A DNA stretch of 64,000 nucleotides, from NCBI GenBank assembly GCA_947367855.1, contig CANBFE010000016.1:19240-83239 (forward strand), given 5' to 3'. Positions 51,398-59,682 of the stretch are shown here, piece after piece; within the stretch, counting starts at the first letter, position 1, and each line of letters opens with the position of its first letter. The position numbers and the translations under genes were made by a program. The notes below the pieces were generated by a model. That model saw only the letters and a list, made by a program, of their open reading frames with translations, searched no databases and was not told where the DNA came from. Origin of the DNA: an uncultured Lachnospiraceae bacterium. Its GTDB lineage: Bacteria > Bacillota > Clostridia > Lachnospirales > Lachnospiraceae.

Positions 51398-52083
51398 ACC
51401 GCTTTTCCTCCCCTGTCCTTGAGCTTGCAATACACGATTGCCACCAGTGTGCTCACCAAAGTAGCCGCTATGGCGGGCGCAATGATGGCAGTGGGATTGG
51501 CGCTGCCGTACTGGCTTCGATAGGCGATCATGTTCACCGGAATCAGCTGCAGGGAGGAAATATTGAGAATCAGAAAGATACACATCTCATTGTTGGCACG
51601 CCTGCCCGCGCCCTGACCGCTCCGCCCCACACTCTCCTGCCTTCGGAAGCTTTCTCCTGCCCCGGACCTTCCTGCTCCGTATTCCGCCTCCAGATACTCC
51701 GGATTCCCCCGCTCCGCCTCCAGCTTCGCCAGCTCCTCCATGGCTTTTAACCCCGCCGGGGTGCAGGCCCATCCCAGTCCCAACACATTGGCGATCACAT
51801 TCGTGGCTATGTATCCTTCCGCCGGATGCCCCTTGGGAATCCGGGGGAACAGGAAGCGCAGAAAAGGTTCTATCCCCTTTGTGAGCTTCCCAACCAACCC
51901 GGCCCTTTGGGCAATTTCCATCAGCCCCGTCCAAAGGGCCACTACCCCGGCCATGGTAATGCACAGGGAAATCGCCTCTCCTGCGCTGTCCAATGCCGCA
52001 TTTGTCACATCTCCCAGATGCCCTGAGGCAGCTCCGTAAACCACTGCCAGTAATATCATTCCCGCCCAGATCGCATTTAACAT
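51394..52083 (-). CDS. spmA: Spore maturation protein SpmA with linker insertion
   Basis: A 229-residue nucleoside-recognition-type membrane protein, partner of SpmB. The N-terminus (MLNAIWAGMILLAVVYGAASG), WTGLMEIAQRAGLVGKLTKG and GYIATNVIANVLGLGWACTPAG match B. subtilis SpmA. Compared with that protein an insertion of about 30 Gly/Arg/Ser/Glu-rich residues follows KLEAERGNPEYLEAEYG, before the second hydrophobic half (NEMCIFLILNISSLQLIPVN). The ATG has no visible ribosome site, so translation may be weak or use an unusual signal. Confidence 0.93.
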   Translation of the reverse strand: MLNAIWAGMILLAVVYGAASGHLGDVTNAALDSAGEAISLCITMAGVVALWTGLMEIAQRAGLVGKLTKGIEPFLRFLFPRIPKGHPAEGYIATNVIANVLGLGWACTPAGLKAMEELAKLEAERGNPEYLEAEYGAGRSGAGESFRRQESVGRSGQGAGRRANNEMCIFLILNISSLQLIPVNMIAYRSQYGSANPTAIIAPAIAATLVSTLVAIVYCKLKDRGGKAV

Positions 52084-52126
52084 ATTTATACCAAAAATCC
52101 GTTACTTAGTTTTATCCTATCTTATG

Positions 52127-52167
52127 TAAAAAAAGCATCGTCAATGCCTGTCAGGGCATGACGATGC
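52127..52167 (-). terminator. Terminator after the coat-protein genes
   Basis: GCATCGTCA (52135-52143) and TGACGATGC (52159-52167) form a perfect stem with a further AATGCC/GGCAT pairing. On the minus strand seven T residues follow. Confidence 0.85.
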
Positions 52168-52222
52168 TCTTCTTTTCCAAACGGCAGCCATCCGCAGCGC
52201 GGCACCGCCTTCTGCCTTTTAC

Positions 52223-52480
52223 CTACAGAGTGCCCTGGGTAAAGAGGCCTTTCACATGGGCAACCTCTTCCTCCGTTGCCTTGCTGGCAGGTACATAATA
52301 GGATTTCTCCCTTGCCAGCTGGTAAAGCTCTTCCTGAGACTGCTCACATGCATTGCGGATCTGTTTCAAAGTCTGCTTCAATTCTTTATTTTCGGACTGT
52401 GCAATCATACCTGCATAGCGGGTCAGTTCCCCGTTAATACCCGCAAGAGTATCTGCTACCATAGTTTTTTCCTGCATCAT
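52223..52480 (-). CDS. Spore coat protein, CotF-like
   Basis: An 85-residue helical protein. It has MVADTLAGINGELTRYAGMIAQSENKELKQTL-type heptads, LRQI-type helices and the terminal SYYVPASKATEEEVAHVKGLF that is typical of CotF-family proteins in Clostridia. These are ferritin-like helical proteins found in the spore coat. AGAGG lies upstream of the ATG. Likely co-transcribed with the small coat gene before it (52532-52717). Confidence 0.8.
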   Translation of the reverse strand: MMQEKTMVADTLAGINGELTRYAGMIAQSENKELKQTLKQIRNACEQSQEELYQLAREKSYYVPASKATEEEVAHVKGLFTQGTL

Positions 52481-52531
52481 TTTCTACCTCTCATTCTGAA
52501 AATCGTTTTTCACTACACGCCGGAAGCCAAA

Positions 52532-52717
52532 TCAGTTCAGGAACTTCATCAACTGCTGCTTATTGTCCATGGCTGATTTAGCGCCTTTTTCAAAAAACTG
52601 CCTGATCTGGGGGTCCTTTGCCTCCTGGGCATAGGCCTGCATCTTACAATGGGTGGTGTCAAACCCGCCGATCAGGTGACGCAGGTTCTGTAAATCAAGT
52701 TCTGAAATATTGCTCAT
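52532..52717 (-). CDS. Small CotF-like spore coat protein
   Basis: A 61-residue all-helical protein (LDLQNLRHLIGGFDTTHCKM, then EAKDPQIRQFFEKGAKSAMD). It resembles the first half of the CotF ferritin-like fold, so it may pair with the 85-residue neighbour. GGAGG precedes the ATG. The gap to the next gene is 51 bases. Confidence 0.78.
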   Translation of the reverse strand: MSNISELDLQNLRHLIGGFDTTHCKMQAYAQEAKDPQIRQFFEKGAKSAMDNKQQLMKFLN

Positions 52718-52744
52718 ATCCTTAACCTCCTGTTATTCATGGCA

Positions 52745-52769
52745 ATAAAAAGCCGGCCTGCCGGACTTT
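52745..52769 (-). terminator. Short terminator after rsmI
   Basis: On the minus strand CCGG-CAGG-CCGG with flanking A-T pairs, followed by CTTTTTATT. The stem is short, so the call is tentative. Confidence 0.45.
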
Positions 52770-52827
52770 CCATTGAATACTACGAGGTTATTATTTGTCT
52801 CCGGAGAAAAATATATTCGTATCTGAT

Positions 52828-53667
52828 TTATTTATTTAAATAGGCATATATTTCCCGTTTTCCCACTCCTCTGTCCCTGGCAACCTGCTTCATTGCCGTT
52901 TTGCCGTCCATTCCCATTTCCTCATAATAGGCCATATGTTCCTCTATGGTCATGGATTCCCAGGACTGAATCTCCTCCCTGCGCTGTTCCTGGAAACTTT
53001 TTCCTTCCACTACCAAAACATATTCCCCCCTGGGATCCCGGGTTTTAAAATATTCCAGCGCATGGCAAAGAGTCGTGGGCATCACTGTCTCAAACTTTTT
53101 CGTCAGTTCCCTGCAGAGCGTAATCTGTCTGTCCCCCAGATTTTGGAGCAGCTCATCCAGTGTCCCAACCAGATGATGGGGCGCCTCGTACAAAATCATG
53201 GTGCGGCTTTCCTGCTGAAGCTCCCCCAGAACCAGTCTGCGCTCCTTTTTGTCTCCCGGCAGAAAGCCTTCAAAGCAAAACCGCCTGGAGGACAGCCCGG
53301 AAAGAGTCAGGGCTGTAATACAGGCGCAGGGACCCGGCAGACTGGTAACCGGCACATTATTTTCCTGGCACATCCGAACCAGTACTTCTCCGGGATCCGA
53401 AATCCCGGGAGTTCCGGCATCCGAGATAAGGGCAATCTGCTTTCCCTCCAACAGCATCCCCACCAACTGTTCTGCCTTTTCCACCTTGTTATATTCATGG
53501 TAGCTTGTCATTGGCGTGTGGATCTCAAAATGATTCAGCAGCTTAATGCTGTTCCGCGTATCCTCCGCCGCAATTATGTCTGCCATTCTCAGCGTCTCAA
53601 CCACACGGAAAGTCATATCCTGCAGATTTCCGATCGGTGTGGCGCACAAATACAAAGTCCCCGCCAT
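52828..53667 (-). CDS. rsmI: 16S rRNA (cytidine(1402)-2'-O)-methyltransferase RsmI
   Basis: A 279-residue SAM-dependent methyltransferase of the tetrapyrrole-methylase fold. Hallmarks are MAGTLYLCATPIGNLQDMTF at the start, EDTRNSIKLLNHF, ALISDAGTPGISDPGE and SLPGPCACITALTLSG. It methylates C1402 of 16S rRNA in the decoding centre. AGGAGG is present before the ATG. It lies 11 bases after the yabB-like gene. Confidence 0.97.
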   Translation of the reverse strand: MAGTLYLCATPIGNLQDMTFRVVETLRMADIIAAEDTRNSIKLLNHFEIHTPMTSYHEYNKVEKAEQLVGMLLEGKQIALISDAGTPGISDPGEVLVRMCQENNVPVTSLPGPCACITALTLSGLSSRRFCFEGFLPGDKKERRLVLGELQQESRTMILYEAPHHLVGTLDELLQNLGDRQITLCRELTKKFETVMPTTLCHALEYFKTRDPRGEYVLVVEGKSFQEQRREEIQSWESMTIEEHMAYYEEMGMDGKTAMKQVARDRGVGKREIYAYLNK

Positions 53668-53678
53668 TTTTCCTCCTT

Positions 53679-54416
53679 TTAATATCCATAGACATCGCGG
53701 ATCTCCGGTGTATATACCCCCGGTTCCCGGAAAATGATCAGCGGTTTCTCCACTGTCATCCTGGGGCGCCCCCCGCGCACCGCCTCAAGTAATACCATAT
53801 TAGGCTCCCGGTCTGCATAGGGGTACACAAGCTGCATCCGCTTGGGTTCCAGTTTATACTGCACCAGAGTTGTAATAATTTCCGCAAGCCGGAACGGCCT
53901 GTGTACCAGAAAAAAACGGCCTCCCGGTTTCAGCAGCCTTGCAGTCTGCCGCGCCACATCCTCAAAAGTGCAGAGTATCTCATGCCGCGCAATGGCTTTC
54001 GGAGCATCCGGATTCGTAATTCCATGCTGTCCGATCATATAGGGGGGATTACATGTAATACAGTCAAAAGAAGCAGACTGGAATATATGGTCTGCTTCCC
54101 TGATATCTCCGGTAACAATGTCAATTTTATCCGACAGTCCGTTTAGTTCCACACTTCTGGATGCCATGTCTGCGCTGTCCGCCTGGATTTCCAGACCGGT
54201 GAGATGGCTGCAGCGGTACTTCGCTTCCATCAGAATGGGAATAATTCCCGTTCCCGTCCCCAGGTCCAACAGCCTGTCCCTGCTTTCTGCATGGGCAAAA
54301 CCGGTCAGGAGCACCGCATCCATCCCGAAGCAGAATTTTTCCGGATTCTGGATAATACGGTATCCATTCCGCTGAAGCTCGTCCACACGCTCATTCTCCC
54401 TGATTCTGACTGCCAT
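53679..54416 (-). CDS. TrmN6/YabB-type N6-adenine tRNA methyltransferase
   Basis: A 245-residue class I methyltransferase. The SAM-binding motif is LLDLGTGTGIIPILM, and the catalytic ITCNPPYMIG carries the NPPY motif that marks adenine-N6 methylation. These match the YabB/TrmN6 family that modifies A37 of tRNA-Val. The ATG at 54416 overlaps the ricT stop by 26 bases and has AGGAGAG upstream. The order after ricT and before rsmI matches B. subtilis. Confidence 0.9.
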   Translation of the reverse strand: MAVRIRENERVDELQRNGYRIIQNPEKFCFGMDAVLLTGFAHAESRDRLLDLGTGTGIIPILMEAKYRCSHLTGLEIQADSADMASRSVELNGLSDKIDIVTGDIREADHIFQSASFDCITCNPPYMIGQHGITNPDAPKAIARHEILCTFEDVARQTARLLKPGGRFFLVHRPFRLAEIITTLVQYKLEPKRMQLVYPYADREPNMVLLEAVRGGRPRMTVEKPLIIFREPGVYTPEIRDVYGY

Positions 54417-55812
54417 CTGTCCTCGCCTGTCTCTCCTGATATGCCCTGGTGTCATGTCGGTTCCGGTTGTTGTACCGGTTCCTTCCTCCCTGAAATTCCC
54501 CGTTCTCCTGGGGTCCGCCCTGCTGCCCCCTGTTGTCCTGACGCCGCCTGTTATCCCGACGGGGTTTTCCCCCCTGATGGTGTCCTGCCGACCGGTATTC
54601 CTCATCCCCCGTTTCCCCATATCCCCGGGTTCTATCGGTACGATGATTATATGGTCTCGTATTTCCGTTATTGCGCTGTCCCTGTCTGCGGCCCGTCTCT
54701 TCTTCCGTATTCTGATTCAGATCGGTAACGGCATCACTGTTTTGGTTCTGTCTGCGGCTCCACTCCGCATTCTGATTCTGCCTGCGGCCGCCCTCCCCGT
54801 TCTGGGCCTGCCTGCGGCTTTCCTCTCCATTCTGGCCCACAGCCTTCTGTCCTCCGCCCTGACGTTGACGGGTTCTGCTCCCCTGGTGCTCCTCTGATCT
54901 GGCCCCTGCTTCTTCCTTCTTCTGCCTCTCCTCATCCTCCAGGCGCTCCAGTTCTTCCAGTTCCTCCCTGGACAGCTCCATTTTCTCCTTTTTGCTGTGC
55001 TTACGCCTGAAATGAAGCTTTTCCACAGGAAATTCCCTGATTTCCTTCTCATCCCCTGCATCCACTACCACTTTGACAAGCTGACGCAGCACATTGACAC
55101 TGTGCACCTCACCCTTCAGTCCGCCTTCAATGGTAACATAATCCCCGATATTGGGAAGGCGGCGGTTTAATTCCTCATATGTTTCTTCCTCGTTCTTCAA
55201 ACAGCACATCAGCCTGCCGCACACTCCGGATATCTTGGCCGGATTCAGTGACAGATTCTGCTCCTTTGCCATTTTGATGGACACGGGAACAAAATCGGAC
55301 AGATAACTGTGGCAACACAGGGAGCGTCCACAGATGCCGATGCCGCCCACAATCTTGGTCTCATCCCTTACCCCGATCTGCCGGAGTTCTATCCTTGTCT
55401 TAAACACTCCTGCCAGATCCTTCACCAGCTCCCGGAAATCGATCCTTCCGTCCGCCGTAAAATAAAAAAGCACCTTATTATTATCAAAAGTATACTCCGC
55501 ATCAATAAGTTTCATCTCCAACCCATGACTGCGGATCTTTTCCAGGCATATCCGGAAAGCTTCCTTTTCTCTGTCCCTGTTGGCAGCCTCCTGCTCCATA
55601 TCACGGCGGTTGGCAATACGGATCACGGGTTTCAGCGGCTGAACCACTTTCTCCTCCTCAACGTCTGTAATTCCGGTAACCACCGTTCCGAATTCAATCC
55701 CACGGGCAGTTTCCACAATCACATGATCCCCTCTCCTGACCTCAAAGCTCAGGGGATCAAAAAAATAAATCTTGCCTGCGGTACGAAATCTCACTCCTAT
55801 AACTCTAATCAT
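54391..55812 (-). CDS. ricT: RicT (YaaT/PSP1) with long disordered tail
   Basis: A 473-residue protein. The PSP1 domain (1-275) has a N-terminal KOW-like fold and the cysteine-rich segments GICGRSLCCHSYLSDF and SGVCGRLMCCLKNEE, which in B. subtilis RicT ligate iron-sulfur clusters in the RicTFA complex acting on mRNA processing and phosphorelay control. Beyond about 290 lies a low-complexity Gln/Asn/Arg/Gly tail of roughly 180 residues with repeated RRQNQN units. B. subtilis RicT has a much shorter end. The tail is probably RNA-binding or disordered. Confidence 0.93.
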   Translation of the reverse strand: MIRVIGVRFRTAGKIYFFDPLSFEVRRGDHVIVETARGIEFGTVVTGITDVEEEKVVQPLKPVIRIANRRDMEQEAANRDREKEAFRICLEKIRSHGLEMKLIDAEYTFDNNKVLFYFTADGRIDFRELVKDLAGVFKTRIELRQIGVRDETKIVGGIGICGRSLCCHSYLSDFVPVSIKMAKEQNLSLNPAKISGVCGRLMCCLKNEEETYEELNRRLPNIGDYVTIEGGLKGEVHSVNVLRQLVKVVVDAGDEKEIREFPVEKLHFRRKHSKKEKMELSREELEELERLEDEERQKKEEAGARSEEHQGSRTRQRQGGGQKAVGQNGEESRRQAQNGEGGRRQNQNAEWSRRQNQNSDAVTDLNQNTEEETGRRQGQRNNGNTRPYNHRTDRTRGYGETGDEEYRSAGHHQGGKPRRDNRRRQDNRGQQGGPQENGEFQGGRNRYNNRNRHDTRAYQERQARTDGSQNQGE

Positions 55813-55903
55813 CTATCCACCTCACTGACGTCCAAACGTCTTTCCTATGAAAAACCGGGCAGGGGAGATTTTATCCCTACTCGCCGCGCGGCCTCTGCGC
55901 ATA

Positions 55904-55941
55904 AATAACAGCTGACGCCATAATAACCGTCAGCTGCTATT
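55904..55941. terminator. Hairpin between holB and ricT
   Basis: CAGCTGACG (55909-55917) and CGTCAGCTG (55928-55936) pair perfectly, with AATA/TATT flanks. On the minus strand TTATTTA follows rather than a strong T run, so partial termination is more likely than a full stop. Confidence 0.5.
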
Positions 55942-55985
55942 TTAACACATCTTTCTGCAAAAAACCATAGTTAATAATGGAATTC

Positions 55986-57014
55986 TCATTCCTTTTCCGT
56001 CACACCGGCCCTTCTCTTTTCCCCGCTGTTCTCCTGAATTGTCAGCATCAGAAGCTCCATTACCAGCTCGAAGTTTACATTGGAATCCAGACGTTTCTTC
56101 GCCGTATCCAGGGCTCCTATAATGTTTTCAATTCCCTCGTAGCTGCTGCGCTGTGCGGTTTTGCGCAAAGCCTGGAGCTCCTCCCTGAAGATCAGATGGT
56201 TCACATCGTTTGTAGCCTTGAAGAGCAGGGCGTCCCGGTACCAGATGGCGCATATATCTAAATAATCGTTTATTTCCATCTTGTATTCCGTTATCTTCTT
56301 TACAGCCATGACGATTTCGTTTAAATCCATGTCCTGTATGTATTTCAGCAGGGAGAGCGCCTCCGCCTTGATCTGTTCAAAGTCCTCACTGGAAGCCAGG
56401 GCCTTTGCCTTGCCTATATTCCCCCTTGCAAATGCCGCGCATACCTCCGCCTGATAATCCGGTATCTGCAGCTGCACACACAGATAGCGCTTCACAAGCT
56501 CGTCTGATACAGGCTTCATGTTCAATACCACACTGCGGCTTAATATGGTGGGAAGCAATGCATTGACATTGGAGGTCAGAAGCAGGATCACTACGTATTC
56601 CGGCGGCTCCTCCAGTGTCTTCAGAAGAGCATTCTGAGCCTGTACAGTCATTTTCTCCGCTTCGTTAATAATGTATACCTTACGTGAACTGCCATAGGGC
56701 TTTACCGCCACATCGGCATTCACCTGCTGGCGAATATCATCCACACTGATGGTATTGGGCTTCTCGTGCATCACACGGATAATGTCCGGATGATTGCCGG
56801 ACAGCGCCTTCTTACAGGAACTGCATTCCTGACAGGGCTTATCCCCGTTACTTTCACACTGCAGCGCCATGGAAAATATCCTTGCAATAAATTCTTTTCC
56901 GGAAGCCTTCTCCCCATTGATTATATACGCATGGGATATCTTACCTGCGGACAGAGAATTCCGCATATGCTCCTTTATCTGCTCCTGTCCGATAATGTCC
57001 TGAAATCCTGCCAT
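55986..57014 (-). CDS. holB: DNA polymerase III subunit delta' (HolB)
   Basis: A 342-residue clamp-loader subunit. It begins MAGFQDIIGQEQIKEHMRNS, has a degenerate P-loop (INGEKASGKEFIA), a zinc module in CQECSSCKKAL and the sensor-like NEAEKMTVQAQNALLKTLEEPP. These features mark delta', which does not hydrolyse ATP itself. AGGAG precedes the ATG. Gene order with yaaR and ricT follows the Bacillus tmk-yaaQ-yaaR-holB-yaaT region. Confidence 0.95.
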   Translation of the reverse strand: MAGFQDIIGQEQIKEHMRNSLSAGKISHAYIINGEKASGKEFIARIFSMALQCESNGDKPCQECSSCKKALSGNHPDIIRVMHEKPNTISVDDIRQQVNADVAVKPYGSSRKVYIINEAEKMTVQAQNALLKTLEEPPEYVVILLLTSNVNALLPTILSRSVVLNMKPVSDELVKRYLCVQLQIPDYQAEVCAAFARGNIGKAKALASSEDFEQIKAEALSLLKYIQDMDLNEIVMAVKKITEYKMEINDYLDICAIWYRDALLFKATNDVNHLIFREELQALRKTAQRSSYEGIENIIGALDTAKKRLDSNVNFELVMELLMLTIQENSGEKRRAGVTEKE

Positions 57015-57103
57015 ATCAGCACTCCTCTTCCTGTGTTTTTCCGCTTCCTGATTCGTGTAACATTTCCTGATCCTCTGACGGTCCCTGCAGACCGCCTGCA
57101 GAT

Positions 57104-57544
57104 TCAGGTAAAAATATCCAACAGCAGCCCCCTGATCTCCCCTATCGTATTCAGAATCGCCAGATTGTCCTGCTCGTCTTTCATCAACTCCTGAGCCAGC
57201 TGGTCCAGGTTTTCATCAATGAGCCTGATGATACCATAAACCCGGTGTCTCCCCCTCCTGTCCAGAAAGTTCTCCCTGGAAAAAGAATGGGAATGCGTTA
57301 CCACCTCGTTCATAAAATCCTTTACCAGCCTCCGGTAATGCCACATGTCCCTCACATCACGCCGCTTGTAAAGCCGCTCACCCTGCATGGTGATTTCTTC
57401 CATAAGCCCCTGGAGCCGTGCCTGCAGCTCTGCGCCTTCCACATGGCTGGCAAGCATAAATTTGAAGCTGCCATCCGTGGGCTGTACATTCTGTACCGGC
57501 TCCACCGGCGCCGGCTGGCTGACATTACCCACCTTGATCTCCAT
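57104..57544 (-). CDS. yaaR: YaaR-family protein (DUF327)
   Basis: A 146-residue helical protein of unknown function conserved beside holB in Firmicutes. The family block RDMWHYRRLVKDFMNEVVTH is followed by RHRVYGIIRLIDENLDQLAQEL. AGGAGG lies upstream of the ATG. It is 89 bases after the guanylate-kinase-like gene and 89 before holB. Confidence 0.9.
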   Translation of the reverse strand: MEIKVGNVSQPAPVEPVQNVQPTDGSFKFMLASHVEGAELQARLQGLMEEITMQGERLYKRRDVRDMWHYRRLVKDFMNEVVTHSHSFSRENFLDRRGRHRVYGIIRLIDENLDQLAQELMKDEQDNLAILNTIGEIRGLLLDIFT

Positions 57545-57633
57545 ATGCCGCCCTCCTTTCCTGCAGGCCCTGCTTTGCTCCTGCCATTCTGTCTTTTCAC
57601 TGCCCGTCCTGCCTGCCGGAAACTACTGCCCCT

Positions 57634-58224
57634 TCAAGTAATTTCTGCCCTGAGGTAACCCCGTATCTCCTTCAGGCAGCTCTGAAGCTCCTCATTCCGG
57701 AAACGCCGCACAATTCCGGCATCCCTGATTCTGTCTTCGGAAAAATCCGCGCTGTCCGCCAGAAAACGCCGACACATTTCCTCATATCTGGGAGATTCCT
57801 GTCCCTTTTCCCGGTCCAGGGCTCTCTGAAGCCGGATTCCGTCCTCTAATTCTATCATAACCGGAAGCAGTCTGTCTCTTCCAAAATACTCCTGAAGCTT
57901 TCCATATGCCTCCAGTGTTCCGATCAGAATATAACTGCGGCTCTCGTCCTGAAGCTGGCCGTCATTTACGGTAAAATAGCGCCACAGACCGTGCCTGGTC
58001 CGGTATGCCCTGTCCTCAATGATGCTTCCCTGCTCCTTCAGATTCCGGAAATCAGCTTCCCCCACAAAGAAATATTCCACACCGTTTCTCTCGCCCTCAC
58101 GGACAGGCCTGGTGGTATAGGGAATAATCCTCTGCAGTCCCAGTTCCCCATCCCCCACCAGTTCCCTGTATATGGTATCCTTTCCCGCGGCGCTTTTTCC
58201 CATCAGGCATATGATTCTGCCCAT
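57634..58224 (-). CDS. Guanylate-kinase-like protein
   Basis: A 196-residue P-loop kinase. The ATP loop is LMGKSAAGKDT, and the GMP-binding signature is YTTRPVREGERNGVEYFFV, which matches the Gmk pattern TTRxxRxGExxGxxYxF. The lid region (RALDREKGQESPRY) is followed by a shortened C-terminus. It begins three bases after pyk ends. A second, house-keeping gmk may exist elsewhere, so this could be a specialised paralogue. In B. subtilis thymidylate kinase (tmk) occupies this place. Confidence 0.85.
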   Translation of the reverse strand: MGRIICLMGKSAAGKDTIYRELVGDGELGLQRIIPYTTRPVREGERNGVEYFFVGEADFRNLKEQGSIIEDRAYRTRHGLWRYFTVNDGQLQDESRSYILIGTLEAYGKLQEYFGRDRLLPVMIELEDGIRLQRALDREKGQESPRYEEMCRRFLADSADFSEDRIRDAGIVRRFRNEELQSCLKEIRGYLRAEIT

Positions 58225-58227
58225 CTG

Positions 58228-59643
58228 TCAGTCCACCTCGACCACATGGATCATATTTGTGGTTCCTGCAGTTCCCAAAGGCACACCCGCTGTGATCACC
58301 ACCACATCTCCTGTCTCTACATAACCTGCCTTTTTGGCCTCCGACACCGCATCTGCAAACAGCTCTTCCGTTGTACCTGCCTGTCTGATCATCAGAGGGC
58401 TGACACCCCACAGCAGATTCATCTGTCTGCACACCTTTTCCCTGATGGTACAGCCGATAACAGGGCTTTGGGGTTTAAACCTGGAAATTGCCGCCGCAGT
58501 AAAACCGGAAAGAGTAACCGTGATAATGGCTGCTGCACGCAGATCCCTTGCTGCGGTACAGGTTGCGTAGGCAATGGCAGTAGTGATATCCGCTTCCCCT
58601 TCATGGGTCCCACGCTTCATCCTGGAACCATAGTCAATATCTTTTTCGGCTCCTTCAGCTATTTTCGCCATGGTTTTTACTGCTTCCACAGGATATTTTC
58701 CTGCTGCGCTCTCCCCTGACAGCATAATGGCGGTAGTTCCGTCATAAATGGCATTGGCAATGTCTGTGGCCTCTGCTCTGGTGGGCCTGGGATTCTTAAT
58801 CATGGACTCCAGCATCTGGGTAGCGGTAATTACATATTTTCCCCTGGCATTTGCCATCTGTATCATCTTCTTCTGCAGAACGGGTACTTCCTCCATGGGT
58901 ATCTCCACTCCCATATCGCCCCGCGCCACCATAATGCCGTCAGACACCTCCAGAATCTCCTCCAGATTCTGAATCCCCTGCATGTTCTCAATCTTGGCAA
59001 TAATTTTCATGTCGCTGCCATGTTCTTCCAGAATATGGCGAATCTCCAACACATCTTCCTTACATCTGACAAAAGATGCCGCCAACAGCTCATATCCCAT
59101 CTCGATACCAAACAGAATATCACTGCGGTCAACCTCGCTGATATAAGGCATGGACAGTACTGCGCCTGGCACATTCACCCCCTTGTGGTTGGATACAAAC
59201 CCACCGTTTACCACCCGGCAGACAATTTCCTCCTCCTTAATTTCCTCCACAATCATTTCAATGAGACCGTCATCAATAAGAATCGTTGTCCCCTCCTGAA
59301 TATCGTTTTTCAGGTTTTTATAAGAAATGGAGGCCTTTAGAGCCGTTCCCATGATTTCCTCCGTGGTAAGGATAAACTGCTGTCCTGCCTCCAGTTCTGC
59401 CTTTCCTCCCTCAAAATCCCGGAGACGGATTTCCGGTCCCTTCGTGTCCAACATGGTGGCTATGGGAAATCCCAGTTCCCTGCCTGCCTGTCTGACCTTT
59501 TCCAGTTTCACCTTCTGTTCCTCATGGGTCCCATGTGAAAAGTTAAACCTTGCCACATTCATTCCCGCCAGCATCAATTCCCGCAGACGTTCCACACTGT
59601 CGCTTGCAGGTCCGATGGTACAGATAATTTTTGTTTTTCTCAT
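58228..59643 (-). CDS. pyk: Pyruvate kinase
   Basis: A 471-residue enzyme converting phosphoenolpyruvate and ADP to pyruvate and ATP. Landmarks are KIICTIGPASDSVERLREL, NFSHGTHEE, the active-site strand IIAKIENMQGIQNLEEIL, VARGDMGVEIP and TATQMLESMIKNPRPTRAE. The C-terminal allosteric domain is complete, but the extra phosphohistidine-type domain seen in Bacillus is absent. Its presence in this cluster is not part of the Bacillus arrangement. Confidence 0.97.
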   Translation of the reverse strand: MRKTKIICTIGPASDSVERLRELMLAGMNVARFNFSHGTHEEQKVKLEKVRQAGRELGFPIATMLDTKGPEIRLRDFEGGKAELEAGQQFILTTEEIMGTALKASISYKNLKNDIQEGTTILIDDGLIEMIVEEIKEEEIVCRVVNGGFVSNHKGVNVPGAVLSMPYISEVDRSDILFGIEMGYELLAASFVRCKEDVLEIRHILEEHGSDMKIIAKIENMQGIQNLEEILEVSDGIMVARGDMGVEIPMEEVPVLQKKMIQMANARGKYVITATQMLESMIKNPRPTRAEATDIANAIYDGTTAIMLSGESAAGKYPVEAVKTMAKIAEGAEKDIDYGSRMKRGTHEGEADITTAIAYATCTAARDLRAAAIITVTLSGFTAAAISRFKPQSPVIGCTIREKVCRQMNLLWGVSPLMIRQAGTTEELFADAVSEAKKAGYVETGDVVVITAGVPLGTAGTTNMIHVVEVD

Positions 59644-59682
59644 GTCTTTCCGCCTCTTTCTTTTTTCTGAATATTTTATATC

